Of a stretch of DNA of 64,000 nucleotides, positions 1-11,758 are shown piece after piece. This DNA comes from Hippasteria phrygiana. Taxonomy: Eukaryota; Echinodermata; Asteroidea; Valvatida; Goniasteridae. Numbering within the stretch: position 1 is the stretch's first letter; the number at the start of each line of letters is the position of its first letter. Made by a program: the position numbers and the translations under genes. The notes beneath the pieces are model-generated. The model ran no database searches, was not told the origin of the DNA, and saw only the letters and a program-made list of their open reading frames with translations. The stretch covers positions 640,609 to 704,608 of the forward strand of contig JAZGUH010000055.1 of NCBI GenBank assembly GCA_037893225.1, read 5' to 3'.

Positions 1-426
1 TGGATAGCTTAGATCTGGCGCTACATGTTGCAATCATCGGCGGCTTCTTAGAGTTAAAACTTGTGGAGAAAATTCAAACCTCGCAATGTTTATTTTCTTT
101 CCGGCCAACATCTGTGTACATATTACCGTCTATTTATTGCTCCATGCATGTCAAATTCCCTGGGGTATGGACTTGCTTTATTCATTCATAATTGCATGAA
201 ATATCAACCAAATGCAGTAATTTTGACATGTATGGATAGCTTAGATCTGGCGCTACCTGTTGCAATCATCGGCGGCTTCTTAGAGTTAAAACTTGTGGAG
301 AAAATTCTAACCTCGCAATGTTTATTTTCTTTCCGGCCAACATCTGTGTACATGTTACCGTCTATTTATTGCTCCATGCATGTCAAATTCCCTGGGGTAT
401 GACTTGCTTTACTCATTCATAATTGC

Positions 427-657
427 ATGAAATATCAACCAAATTCAGTAATTTTGACATGTATGGATAGCTTAGATCTGGCGCTACATGTTGCAATCAT
501 CGGCGGCTTCTTAGAGTTAAAACTTGTGGAGAAAATTCAAACCTCGCAATGTTTATTTTCTTTCCGGCCAACATCTGTGTGCATCTTACCTTCTATTTAT
601 TGCTCCATGCCTGTCAAATTCCCTGGGGTATGACTTGCTTTACTCATTCATAATTGC
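427..657 (+). repeat. Reference 231 bp monomer (class G)
   Basis: A representative full monomer used for position numbering. It carries the TTCAG form at 18-22, CATGTTGC at 61-68, GTGCATCTTACCT at 153-165, a GCCTG form at 183-187 and GGGGTATGAC near the end. The class recurs unchanged, for example at 1815, 3897, 4822, 6671, 8520, 20779 and 22628. An open frame from its ATG stops at the TGA of GTATGAC after 68 codons. That is expected from a 77-codon period carrying one fixed stop, and it does not indicate coding. Confidence 0.93.
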
Positions 658-888
658 ATGAAATATCAACCAAATTCAGTAATTTTGACATATATGGATA
701 GCTTAGATCTGGCGCTACATGTTGCAATCATCGGCGGCTTCTTAGAGTTAAAACTTGTGGAGAAAATTCAAACCTCGCAATGTTTATTTTCTTTCCGGCC
801 AACATCTGTGTACATGTTACCGTCTATTTATTGCTCCATGCATGTCAAATTCCCTGGGGTATGACTTGCTTTACTCATTCATAATTGC

Positions 889-1120
889 ATGAAATATCAA
901 CCAAATTAAGTAATTTTGACATGTATGGATAGCTTAGATCTGGCGCTACATGTTGCAATCATCGGCGGCTTCTTAGAGTTAAAACTTGTGGAGAAAATTC
1001 AAACCTCGCAATGTTTATTTTCTTTCCGGCCAACATCTGTGTACATATTACCGTCTATTTATTGCTCCATGCATGTCAAATTCCCTGGGGTATGGACTTG
1101 CTTTATTCATTCATAATTGC
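889..1120 (+). repeat. 232 bp variant monomer (class A: TTAAG, extra G)
   Basis: Class A carries the TTAAG variant at 18-22 (making an in-frame TAA in the usual frame), GTACATATTACCG, and one inserted G giving GTATGGAC. The insertion is nearly always linked to TTTATTCAT in place of TTTACTCAT. The extra base makes the unit 232 bp and shifts the reading frame, so 113-120 codon open frames span such junctions. Class A marks most HOR boundaries in the array (5284, 7133, 8751, 19392, 21241, 23090, 30255, 31180, 33029, 36497 and others). Confidence 0.9.
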
Positions 1121-1583
1121 ATGAAATATCAACCAAATGCAGTAATTTTGACATGTATGGATAGCTTAGATCTGGCGCTACATGTTGCAATCATCGGCGG
1201 CTTCTTAGAGTTAAAACTTGTGGAGAAAATTCAAACCTCGCAATGTTTATTTTCTTTCCGGCCAACATCTGTGTACATGTTACCGTCTATTTATTGCTCC
1301 ATGCATGTCAAATTCCCTAGGGTATGACTTGCTTTACTCATTCATAATTGCATGAAATATAAACCAAATACAGTAATTTTGACATGTATGGATAGCTTAG
1401 ATCTGGCGCTACATGTTGCAATCATCGGCGGCTTCTTAGAGTTAAAACTTGTGGAGAAAATTCAAACCTCGCAATGTTTATTTTCTTTCCGGCCAACATC
1501 TGTGTACATATTACCGTCTATTTATTGCTCCATGCATGTCAAATTCCCTGGGGTATGGACTTGCTTTATTCATTCATAATTGC

Positions 1584-2970
1584 ATGAAATATCAACCAAA
1601 TGCAGTAATTTTGACATGTATGGATAGCTTAGATCTGGCGCTACCTGTTGCAATCATCGGCGGCTTCTTAGAGTTAAAACTTGTGGAGAAAATTCAAACC
1701 TCGCAATGTTTATTTTCTTTCCGGCCAACATCTGTGTACATGTTACCGTCTATTTATTGCTCCATGCATGTCAAATTCCCTGGGGTATGACTTGCTTTAC
1801 TCATTCATAATTGCATGAAATATCAACCAAATTCAGTAATTTTGACATGTATGGATAGCTTAGATCTGGCGCTACATGTTGCAATCATCGGCGGCTTCTT
1901 AGAGTTAAAACTTGTGGAGAAAATTCAAACCTCGCAATGTTTATTTTCTTTCCGGCCAACATCTGTGTGCATCTTACCTTCTATTTATTGCTCCATGCCT
2001 GTCAAATTCCCTGGGGTATGACTTGCTTTACTCATTCATAATTGCATGAAATATCAACCAAATTCAGTAATTTTGACATATATGGATAGCTTAGATCTGG
2101 CGCTACATGTTGCAATCATCGGCGGCTTCTTAGAGTTAAAACTTGTGGAGAAAATTCAAACCTCGCAATGTTTATTTTCTTTCCGGCCAACATCTGTGTA
2201 CATGTTACCGTCTATTTATTGCTCCATGCATGTCAAATTCCCTGGGGTATGACTTGCTTTACTCATTCATAATTGCATGAAATATCAACCAAATTAAGTA
2301 ATTTTGACATGTATGGATAGCTTAGATCTGGCGCTACATGTTGCAATCATCGGCGGCTTCTTAGAGTTAAAACTTGTGGAGAAAATTCAAACCTCGCAAT
2401 GTTTATTTTCTTTCCGGCCAACATCTGTGTACATATTACCGTCTATTTATTGCTCCATGCATGTCAAATTCCCTGGGGTATGGACTTGCTTTATTCATTC
2501 ATAATTGCATGAAATATCAACCAAATGCAGTAATTTTGACATGTATGGATAGCTTAGATCTGGCGCTACATGTTGCAATCATCGGCGGCTTCTTAGAGTT
2601 AAAACTTGTGGAGAAAATTCAAACCTCGCAATGTTTATTTTCTTTCCGGCCAACATCTGTGTACATGTTACCGTCTATTTATTGCTCCATGCATGTCAAA
2701 TTCCCTAGGGTATGACTTGCTTTACTCATTCATAATTGCATGAAATATAAACCAAATACAGTAATTTTGACATGTATGGATAGCTTAGATCTGGCGCTAC
2801 ATGTTGCAATTATCGGCGGCTTCTTAGAGTTAAAACTTGTGGAGAAAATTCAAACCTCGCAATGTTTATTTTCTTTCCGGCCAACATCTGTGTACATATT
2901 TCCTTCTATTTTTTGCTCCATGCCTGTCAAATTCCCTGGGGTATGACTTGCTTTACTCATTCATAATTGC
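1584..2970 (+). repeat. Six-monomer HOR, copy 2 (1387 bp)
   Basis: The first five monomers match 196-1351 class for class, including the private GACATATATGG. The sixth (2740-2970) begins like its counterpart (TATAAACC, TACAG, AATTATC) but ends as class C: GTACATATTTCCT, TTTTTTGCTCC, GCCTG and no extra G. The unit is therefore one base shorter and its last monomer was exchanged or recombined. Confidence 0.82.
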
Positions 2971-3202
2971 ATGAAATATCAACCAAATTCAGTAATTTTG
3001 ACATGTATGGATAGCTTAGATCTGGCGCTACGTGTTGCAATCATCGGCGGCTTCTTAGAGTTAAAACTTGTGGAGAAAATTCAAACCTCGCAATGTTTAT
3101 TTTCTTTCCGGCCAACATCTGTGTACATATTACCGTCTATTTATTGCTCCATGCATGTCAAATTCCCTGGGGTATGGACTTGCTTTATTCATTCATAATT
3201 GC
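2971..3202 (+). repeat. Hybrid monomer, class D front and class A/Z tail
   Basis: CTACGTGTTGC (diagnostic of D) in the first third is followed by GTACATATTACCG, GTATGGAC and TTTATTCAT (A or Z) in the last third, giving 232 bp. Other D monomers have GTACATGTTACCG and no extra G. The switch lies between monomer positions 63 and 158. Confidence 0.75.
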
Positions 3203-3896
3203 ATGAAATATCAACCAAATGCAGTAATTTTGACATGTATGGATAGCTTAGATCTGGCGCTACATGTTGCAATCATCGGCGGCTTCTTAGAGTTAAAACT
3301 TGTAGAGAAAATTCAAACCTCGCAATGTTTATTTTCTTTCCGGCCAACATCTGTGTACATGTTACCGTCTATTTATTGCTCCATGCATGTCAAATTCCCT
3401 AGGGTATGACTTGCTTTACTCATTCATAATTGCATGAAATATAAACCAAATACAGTAATTTTGACATGTATGGATAGCTTAGATCTGGCGCTACATGTTG
3501 CAATTATCGGCGGCTTCTTAGAGTTAAAACTTGTGGAGAAAATTCAAACCTCGCAATGTTTATTTTCTTTCCGGCCAACATCTGTGTACATATTACCGTC
3601 TATTTATTGCTCCATGCATGTCAAATTCCCTGGGGTATGGACTTGCTTTATTCATTCATAATTGCATGAAATATCAACCAAATACAGTAATTGTGACATG
3701 TATGGATAGCTTAGATCTGGCGCTACATGTTGCAATTATCGGCGGCTTCTTAGAGTTAAAACTTGTGGAGAAAATTCAAACCTCGCAATGTTTATTTTCT
3801 TTCCGGCCAACATCTGTGTACATGTTACCGTCTATTTATTGCTCCATGCATGTCAAATTCCCTGGGGTATGACTTGCTTTACTCATTCATAATTGC
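2971..3896 (+). repeat. Transitional four-monomer block with a hybrid first monomer
   Basis: Monomers at 2971, 3203, 3434 and 3666. The first has a class D front (CTACGTGTTGC) joined to a class A-like tail (GTACATATTACCG, GTATGGAC), so it looks like a crossover product. The second is TGCAG with CTTGTAGAG and CCCTAGGG (class Y). The third is AAACC/TACAG with the extra G (class Z). The fourth is TACAG with AATTGTGACATG (class W). The Y-Z-W series recurs at 10370, 13146 and 15922. Confidence 0.8.
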
Positions 3897-6800
3897 ATGA
3901 AATATCAACCAAATTCAGTAATTTTGACATGTATGGATAGCTTAGATCTGGCGCTACATGTTGCAATCATCGGCGGCTTCTTAGAGTTAAAACTTGTGGA
4001 GAAAATTCAAACCTCGCAATGTTTATTTTCTTTCCGGCCAACATCTGTGTGCATCTTACCTTCTATTTATTGCTCCATGCCTGTCAAATTCCCTGGGGTA
4101 TGACTTGCTTTACTCATTCATAATTGCATGAAATATCAACCAAATTCAGTAATTTTGACATGTATGGATAGCTTAGATCTGGCGCTACATGTTGCAATCA
4201 TCGGCGGTTTCTTAGAGTTAAAACTTGTGGAGAAAATTCAAACCTCGCAATGTTTATTTTCTTTCCGGCCAACATCTGTGTACATGTTACCGTCTATTTA
4301 TTGCTCCATGCATGTCAAATTCCCTGGGGTATGACTTGCTTTACTCATTCATAATTGCATGAAATATCAACCAAATTAAGTAATTTTGACATGTATGGAT
4401 AGCTTAGATCTGGCGCTACATGTTGCAATCATCGGCGGCTTCTTAGAGTTAAAACTTGTGGAGAAAATTCAAACCTCGCAATGTTTATTTTCTTTCCGGC
4501 CAACATCTGTGTACATATTACCGTCTATGTATTGCTCCATGCATGTCAAATTCCCTGGGGTATGGACTTGCTTTATCTATTCATAATTGCATGAAATATC
4601 AACCAAATGCAGTAATTTTGACATGTATGGATAGCTTAGATCTGGCGCTACATGTTGCAATCATCGGCGGCTTCTTAGAGTTAAAACTTGTGGAGAAAAT
4701 TCAAACCTCGCAATGTTTATTTTCTTTCCGGCCAACATCTGTGTACATGTTACCGTCTATTTATTGCTCCATGCATGTCAAATTCCCTAGGGTATGACTT
4801 GCTTTACTCATTCATAATTGCATGAAATATCAACCAAATTCAGTAATTTTGACATGTATGGATAGCTTAGATCTGGCGCTACATGTTGCAATCATCGGCG
4901 GCTTCTTAGAGTTAAAACTTGTGGAGAAAATTCAAACCTCGCAATGTTTATTTTCTTTCCGGCCAACATCTGTGTGCATCTTACCTTCTATTTATTGCTC
5001 CATGCCTGTCAAATTCCCTGGGGTATGACTTGCTTTACTCATTCATAATTGCATGAAATATCAACCAAATTCAGTAATTTTGACATGTATGGATAGCTTA
5101 GATCTGGCGCTACATGTTGCAATCATCGGCGGTTTCTTAGAGTTAAAACTTGTGGAGAAAATTCAAACCTCGCAATGTTTATTTTCTTTCCGGCCAACAT
5201 CTGTGTACATGTTACCGTCTATTTATTGCTCCATGCATGTCAAATTCCCTGGGGTATGACTTGCTTTACTCATTCATAATTGCATGAAATATCAACCAAA
5301 TTAAGTAATTTTGACATGTATGGATAGCTTAGATCTGGCGCTACATGTTGCAATCATCGGCGGCTTCTTAGAGTTAAAACTTGTGGAGAAAATTCAAACC
5401 TCGCAATGTTTATTTTCTTTCCGGCCAACATCTGTGTACATATTACCGTCTATGTATTGCTCCATGCATGTCAAATTCCCTGGGGTATGGACTTGCTTTA
5501 TTCATTCATAATTGCATGAAATATCAACCAAATGCAGTAATTTTGACATGTATGGATAGCTTAGATCTGGCGCTACATGTTGCAATCATCGGCGGCTTCT
5601 TAGAGTTAAAACTTGTGGAGAAAATTCAAACCTCGCAATGTTTATTTTCTTTCCGGCCAACATCTGTGTACATGTTACCGTCTATTTATTGCTCCATGCA
5701 TGTCAAATTCCCTAGGGTATGACTTGCTTTACTCATTCATAATTGCATGAAATATAAACCAAATACAGTAATTTTGACATGTATGGATAGCTTAGATCTG
5801 GCGCTACATGTTGCAATTATCGGCGGCTTCTTAGAGTTAAAACTTGTGGAGAAAATTCAAACCTCGCAATGTTTATTTTCTTTCCGGCCAACATCTGTGT
5901 ACATATTTCCTTCTATTTTTTGCTCCATGCCTGTCAAATTCCCTGGGGTATGACTTGCTTTACTCATTCATAATTGCATGAAATATCAACCAAATTCAGT
6001 AATTTTGACATGTATGGATAGCTTAGATCTGGCGCTACGTGTTGCAATCATCGGCGGCTTCTTAGAGTTAAAACTTGTGGAGAAAATTCAAACCTCGCAA
6101 TGTTTATTTTCTTTCCGGCCAACATCTGTGTACATGTTACCGTCTATTTATTGCTCCATGCATGTCAAATTCCCTGGGGTATGACTTGCTTTACTCATTC
6201 ATAATTGCATGAAATATCAACCAAATTCAGTAATTTTGACATGTATGGATAGCTTAGATCTGGCGCTACATGTTGCAATCATCGGCGGCTTCTTAGAGTT
6301 AAAACTTGTGGAGAAAATTCAAACCTCGCAATGTTTATTTTCTTTCCGGCCAACATCTGTGTGCATATTACCTTCTATTTATTGCTCCATGCCTGTCCAA
6401 TTCCCTGGGGTATGACTTGCTTTACTCATTCATAATTGCATGAAATATCAACCAAATTCAGTAATTTTGACATGTATGGATAGCTTAGATCTGGCGCTAC
6501 ATGTTGCAATCATCGGCGGCTTCTTAGAGTTAAAACTTGTGGAGAAAATTCAAACCTCGCAATGTTTATTTTCTTTCCGGCCAACATCTGTGTACATGTT
6601 ACCGTCTATTTATTGCTCCATGCATGTCAAATTCCCTAGGGTATGACTTGCTTTACTCATTCATAATTGCATGAAATATCAACCAAATTCAGTAATTTTG
6701 ACATGTATGGATAGCTTAGATCTGGCGCTACATGTTGCAATCATCGGCGGCTTCTTAGAGTTAAAACTTGTGGAGAAAATTCAAACCTCGCAATGTTTAT

Positions 6801-7290
6801 TTTCTTTCCGGCCAACATCTGTGTGCATCTTACCTTCTATTTATTGCTCCATGCCTGTCAAATTCCCTGGGGTATGACTTGCTTTACTCATTCATAATTG
6901 CATGAAATATCAACCAAATTCAGTAATTTTGACATGTATGGATAGCTTAGATCTGGCGCTACATGTTGCAATCATCGGCGGTTTCTTAGAGTTAAAACTT
7001 GTGGAGAAAATTCAAACCTCGCAATGTTTATTTTCTTTCCGGCCAACATCTGTGTACATGTTACCGTCTATTTATTGCTCCATGCATGTCAAATTCCCTG
7101 GGGTATGACTTGCTTTACTCATTCATAATTGCATGAAATATCAACCAAATTAAGTAATTTTGACATGTATGGATAGCTTAGATCTGGCGCTACATGTTGC
7201 AATCATCGGCGGCTTCTTAGAGTTAAAACTTGTGGAGAAAATTCAAACCTCGCAATGTTTATTTTCTTTCCGGCCAACATCTGTGTACAT
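3897..7290 (+). repeat. Long-range duplicated block, left copy (about 3.4 kb)
   Basis: The class order here equals that of 18005-21398 at a constant offset of 14108 bp. Both copies share the private TTTATCTATTCATAA (normally TTTATTCATTCATAA), near 4572 on the left and 18680 on the right. Upstream, 3666 and 17774 are different classes. The right limit is set near 7290 by TCTATTTATTG here against TCTATGTATTG in the other copy. It contains the sub-blocks G-H-A-B-G-H and a complete 8-mer. Confidence 0.8.
5284..7132 (+). repeat. Eight-monomer HOR (1849 bp), complete copy
   Basis: Starts at 5284 (A, TTAAG, extra G), 5516 (B, TGCAG, CCCTAGGG), 5747 (C, TATAAACC, TTTTTTGCTCC), 5978 (D, CTACGTGTTGC), 6209 (E, GTGCATATTACCT with GTCCAATT), 6440 (F, CCCTAGGG), 6671 (G, GTGCATCTTACCT) and 6902 (H, GGCGGTTTC). 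Seven units of 231 plus one of 232 give 1849 bp. The same A-to-H order recurs at 19392, 21241, 31180 and 36497. Confidence 0.88.
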
Positions 7291-8750
7291 ATTACCGTCT
7301 ATTTATTGCTCCATGCATGTCAAATTCCCTGGGGTATGGACTTGCTTTATTCATTCATAATTGCATGAAATATCAACCAAATGCAGTAATTTTGACATGT
7401 ATGGATAGCTTAGATCTGGCGCTACATGTTGCAATCATCGGCGGCTTCTTAGAGTTAAAACTTGTGGAGAAAATTCAAACCTCGCAATGTTTATTTTCTT
7501 TCCGGCCAACATCTGTGTACATGTTACCGTCTATTTATTGCTCCATGCATGTCAAATTCCCTAGGGTATGACTTGCTTTACTCATTCATAATTGCATGAA
7601 ATATCAACCAAATTCAGTAATTTTGACATGTATGGATAGCTTAGATCTGGCGCTACATGTTGCAATTATCGGCGGCTTCTTAGAGTTAAAACTTGTGGAG
7701 AAAATTCAAACCTCGCAATGTTTATTTTATTTCCGGCCAACATCTGTGTACATATTTCCTTCTATTTTTTGCTCCATGCCTGTCAAATTCCCTGGGGTAT
7801 GACTTGCTTTACTCATTCATAATTGCATGAAATATCAACCAAATTCAGTAATTTTGACATGTATGGATAGCTTAGATCTGGCGCTACGTGTTGCAATCAT
7901 CGGCGGCTTCTTAGAGTTAAAACTTGTGGAGAAAATTCAAACCTCGCAATGTTTATTTTCTTTCCGGCCAACATCTGTGTACATGTTACCGTCTATTTAT
8001 TGCTCCATGCATGTCAAATTCCCTGGGGTATGACTTGCTTTACTCATTCATAATTGCATGAAATATCAACCAAATTCAGTAATTTTGACATGTATGGATA
8101 GCTTAGATCTGGCGCTACATGTTGCAATCATCGGCGGCTTCTTAGAGTTAAAACTTGTGGAGAAAATTCAAACCTCGCAATGTTTATTTTCTTTCCGGCC
8201 AACATCTGTGTGCATATTACCTTCTATTTATTGCTCCATGCCTGTCCAATTCCCTGGGGTATGACTTGCTTTACTCATTCATAATTGCATGAAATATCAA
8301 CCAAATTCAGTAATTTTGACATGTATGGATAGCTTAGATCTGGCGCTACATGTTGCAATCATCGGCGGCTTCTTAGAATTAAAACTTGTGGAGAAAATTC
8401 AAACCTCGCAATGTTTATTTTCTTTCCGGCCAACATCTGTGTACATGTTACCGTCTATTTATTGCTCCATGCATGTCAAATTCCCTGGGGTATGACTTGC
8501 TTTACTCATTCATAATTGCATGAAATATCAACCAAATTCAGTAATTTTGACATGTATGGATAGCTTAGATCTGGCGCTACATGTTGCAATCATCGGCGGC
8601 TTCTTAGAGTTAAAACTTGTGGAGAAAATTCAAACCTCGCAATGTTTATTTTCTTTCCGGCCAACATCTGTGTGCATCTTACCTTCTATTTATTGCTCCA
8701 TGCCTGTCAAATTCCCTGGGGTATGACTTGCTTTACTCATTCATAATTGC
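7133..8750 (+). repeat. Seven-monomer derivative of the 8-mer (1618 bp, lacks class H)
   Basis: Order A-B-C-D-E-F-G, then the next class A at 8751, so one 231 bp class H unit is missing. The class C monomer at 7596 is atypical, with TATCAACC and TTCAG at its front but the normal class C tail and TTTTATTTCCGG. The F monomer has TTAGAATTAAAAC. Loss of exactly one unit fits unequal exchange in register. Confidence 0.83.
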
Positions 8751-11526
8751 ATGAAATATCAACCAAATTAAGTAATTTTGACATGTATGGATAGCTTAGA
8801 TCTGGCGCTACATGTTGCAATCATCGGCGGCTTCTTAGAGTTAAAACTTGTGGAGAAAATTCAAACCTCGCAATGTTTATTTTCTTTCCGGCCAACATCT
8901 GTGTACATATTACCGTCTATGTATTGCTCCATGCATGTCAAATTCCCTGGGGTATGGACTTGCTTTATTCATTCATAATTGCATGAAATATCAACCAAAT
9001 GCAGTAATTTTGACATGTATGGATAGCTTAGATCTGGCGCTACATGTTGCAATCATCGGCGGCTTCTTAGAGTTAAAACTTGTGGAGAAAATTCAAACCT
9101 CGCAATGTTTATTTTCTTTCCGGCCAACATCTGTGTACATGTTACCGTCTATTTATTGCTCCATGCATGTCAAATTCCCTAGGGTATGACTTGCTTTACT
9201 CATTCATAATTGCATGAAATATAAACCAAATACAGTAATTTTGACATGTATGGATAGCTTAGATCTGGCGCTACATGTTGCAATTATCGGCGGCTTCTTA
9301 GAGTTAAAACTTGTGGAGAAAATTCAAACCTCGCAATGTTTATTTTATTTCCGGCCAACATCTGTGTACATATTTCCTTCTATTTTTTGCTCCATGCCTG
9401 TCAAATTCCCTGGGGTATGACTTGCTTTACTCATTCATAATTGCATGAAATATCAACCAAATTCAGTAATTTTGACATGTATGGATAGCTTAGATCTGGC
9501 GCTACGTGTTGCAATCATCGGCGGCTTCTTAGAGTTAAAACTTGTGGAGAAAATTCAAACCTCGCAATGTTTATTTTCTTTCCGGCCAACATCTGTGTAC
9601 ATGTTACCGTCTATTTATTGCTCCATGCATGTCAAATTCCCTGGGGTATGACTTGCTTTACTCATTCATAATTGCATGAAATATCAACCAAATTCAGTAA
9701 TTTTGACATGTATGGATAGCTTAGATCTGGCGCTACATGTTGCAATCATCGGCGGCTTCTTAGAGTTAAAACTTGTGGAGAAAATTCAAACCTCGCAATG
9801 TTTATTTTCTTTCCGGCCAACATCTGTGTGCATATTACCTTCTATTTATTGCTCCATGCCTGTCCAATTCCCTGGGGTATGACTTGCTTTACTCATTCAT
9901 AATTGCATGAAATATCAACCAAATTCAGTAATTTTGACATGTATGGATAGCTTAGATCTGGCGCTACATGTTGCAATCATCGGCGGCTTCTTAGAATTAA
10001 AACTTGTGGAGAAAATTCAAACCTCGCAATGTTTATTTTCTTTCCGGCCAACATCTGTGTACATGTTACCGTCTATTTATTGCTCCATGCATGTCAAATT
10101 CCCTGGGGTATGACTTGCTTTACTCATTCATAATTGCATGAAATATCAACCAAATTCAGTAATTTTGACATGTATGGATAGCTTAGATCTGGCGCTACAT
10201 GTTGCAATTATCGGCGGCTTCTTAGAGTTAACACTTGTGGAGAAAATTCAAACCTCGCAATGTTTATTTTCTTTCCGGCCAACATCTGTGTACATATTAC
10301 CGTCTATTTATTGCTCCATGCATGTCAAATTCCCTGGGGTATGGACTTGCTTTATTCATTCATAATTGCATGAAATATCAACCAAATGCAGTAATTTTGA
10401 CATGTATGGATAGCTTAGATCTGGCGCTACATGTTGCAATCATCGGCGGCTTCTTAGAGTTAAAACTTGTAGAGAAAATTCAAACCTCGCAATGTTTATT
10501 TTCTTTCCGGCCAACATCTGTGTACATGTTACCGTCTATTTATTGCTCCATGCATGTCAAATTCCCTAGGGTATGACTTGCTTTACTCATTCATAATTGC
10601 ATGAAATATAAACCAAATACAGTAATTTTGACATGTATGGATAGCTTAGATCTGGCGCTACATGTTGCAATTATCGGCGGCTTCTTAGAGTTAAAACTTG
10701 TGGAGAAAAGTCAAACCTCGCAATGTTTATTTTCTTTCCGGCCAACATCTGTGTACATATTACCGTCTATTTATTGCTCCATGCATGTCAAATTCCCTGG
10801 GGTATGGACTTGCTTTATTCATTCATAATTGCATGAAATATCAACCAAATACAGTAATTGTGACATGTATGGATAGCTTAGATCTGGCGCTACATGTTGC
10901 AATTATCGGCGGCTTCTTAGAGTTAAAACTTGTGGAGAAAATTCAAACCTCGCAATGTTTATTTTCTTTCCGGCCAACATCTGTGTACATGTTACCGTCT
11001 ATTTATTGCTCCATGCATGTCAAATTCCCTGGGGTATGACTTGCTTTACTCATTCATAATTGCATGAAATATCAACCAAATTAAGTAATTTTGACATGTA
11101 TGGATAGCTTAGATCTGGCGCTACATGTTGCAATCATCGGCGGCTTCTTAGAGTTAAAACTTGTGGAGAAAATTCAAACCTCGCAATGTTTATTTTCTTT
11201 CCGGCCAACATCTGTGTACATATTACCGTCTATTTATTGCTCCATGCATGTCAAATTCCCTGGGGTATGGACTTGCTTTATTCATTCATAATTGCATGAA
11301 ATATCAACCAAATGCAGTAATTTTGACATGTATGGATAGCTTAGATCTGGCGCTACCTGTTGCAATCATCGGAGGCTTCTTAGAGTTAAAACTTGTGGAG
11401 AAAATTCAAACCTCGCAATGTTTATTTTCTTTCCGGCCAACATCTGTGTACATGTTACCGTCTATTTATTGCTCCATGCATGTCAAATTCCCTGGGGTAT
11501 GACTTGCTTTACTCATTCATAATTGC
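8751..11526 (+). repeat. Twelve-monomer HOR, copy 1 (2776 bp)
   Basis: Order A, B, C, D, E, F, X, Y, Z, W, A, B'. X (10138) has GTTAACACTTG, Y (10370) has CTTGTAGAG, Z (10601) is AAACC/TACAG with the extra G, W (10833) has AATTGTGACATG, and B' (11296) has CTACCTGTTGC with ATCGGAGGC. Z here carries a private GAGAAAAGTCAAACC near 10705 that is absent from the next copy. The next copy starts exactly 2776 bp downstream. Confidence 0.85.
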
Positions 11527-11758
11527 ATGAAATATCAACCAAATTCAGTAATTTTGACATGTATGGATAGCTTAGATCTGGCGCTACATGTTGCAATCAT
11601 CGGCGGCTTCTTAGAGTTAAAACTTGTGGAGAAAATTCAAACCTCGCAATGTTTATTTTCTTTCCGGCCAACATCTGTGTACATATTACCGTCTATGTAT
11701 TGCTCCATGCATGTCAAATTCCCTGGGGTATGGACTTGCTTTATTCATTCATAATTGC
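11527..11758 (+). repeat. Hybrid monomer, class G or H front and class A tail
   Basis: It has TTCAG where class A has TTAAG, but the A tail with TCTATGTATTG, GTATGGAC and TTTATTCAT. It sits at the start of the second 2776 bp unit, exactly where copy 1 has a normal class A. It therefore marks a likely junction of the 12-mer duplication. Confidence 0.75.

Larger units (their letters stand above)
196..1583 (+). repeat. Six-monomer HOR, copy 1 (1388 bp)
   Basis: Monomers start at 196, 427, 658, 889, 1121 and 1352. The order is a TGCAG monomer with CTACCTGTTGC, class G, a TTCAG monomer with the private form GACATATATGG near 687, class A, a TGCAG monomer ending CCCTAGGG, and an AAACC/TACAG monomer with the extra G. 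The private GACATATATGG recurs one period later near 2075, which supports tandem duplication of the whole six-monomer block. The preceding 195 bases are the tail of one more monomer. Confidence 0.85.
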
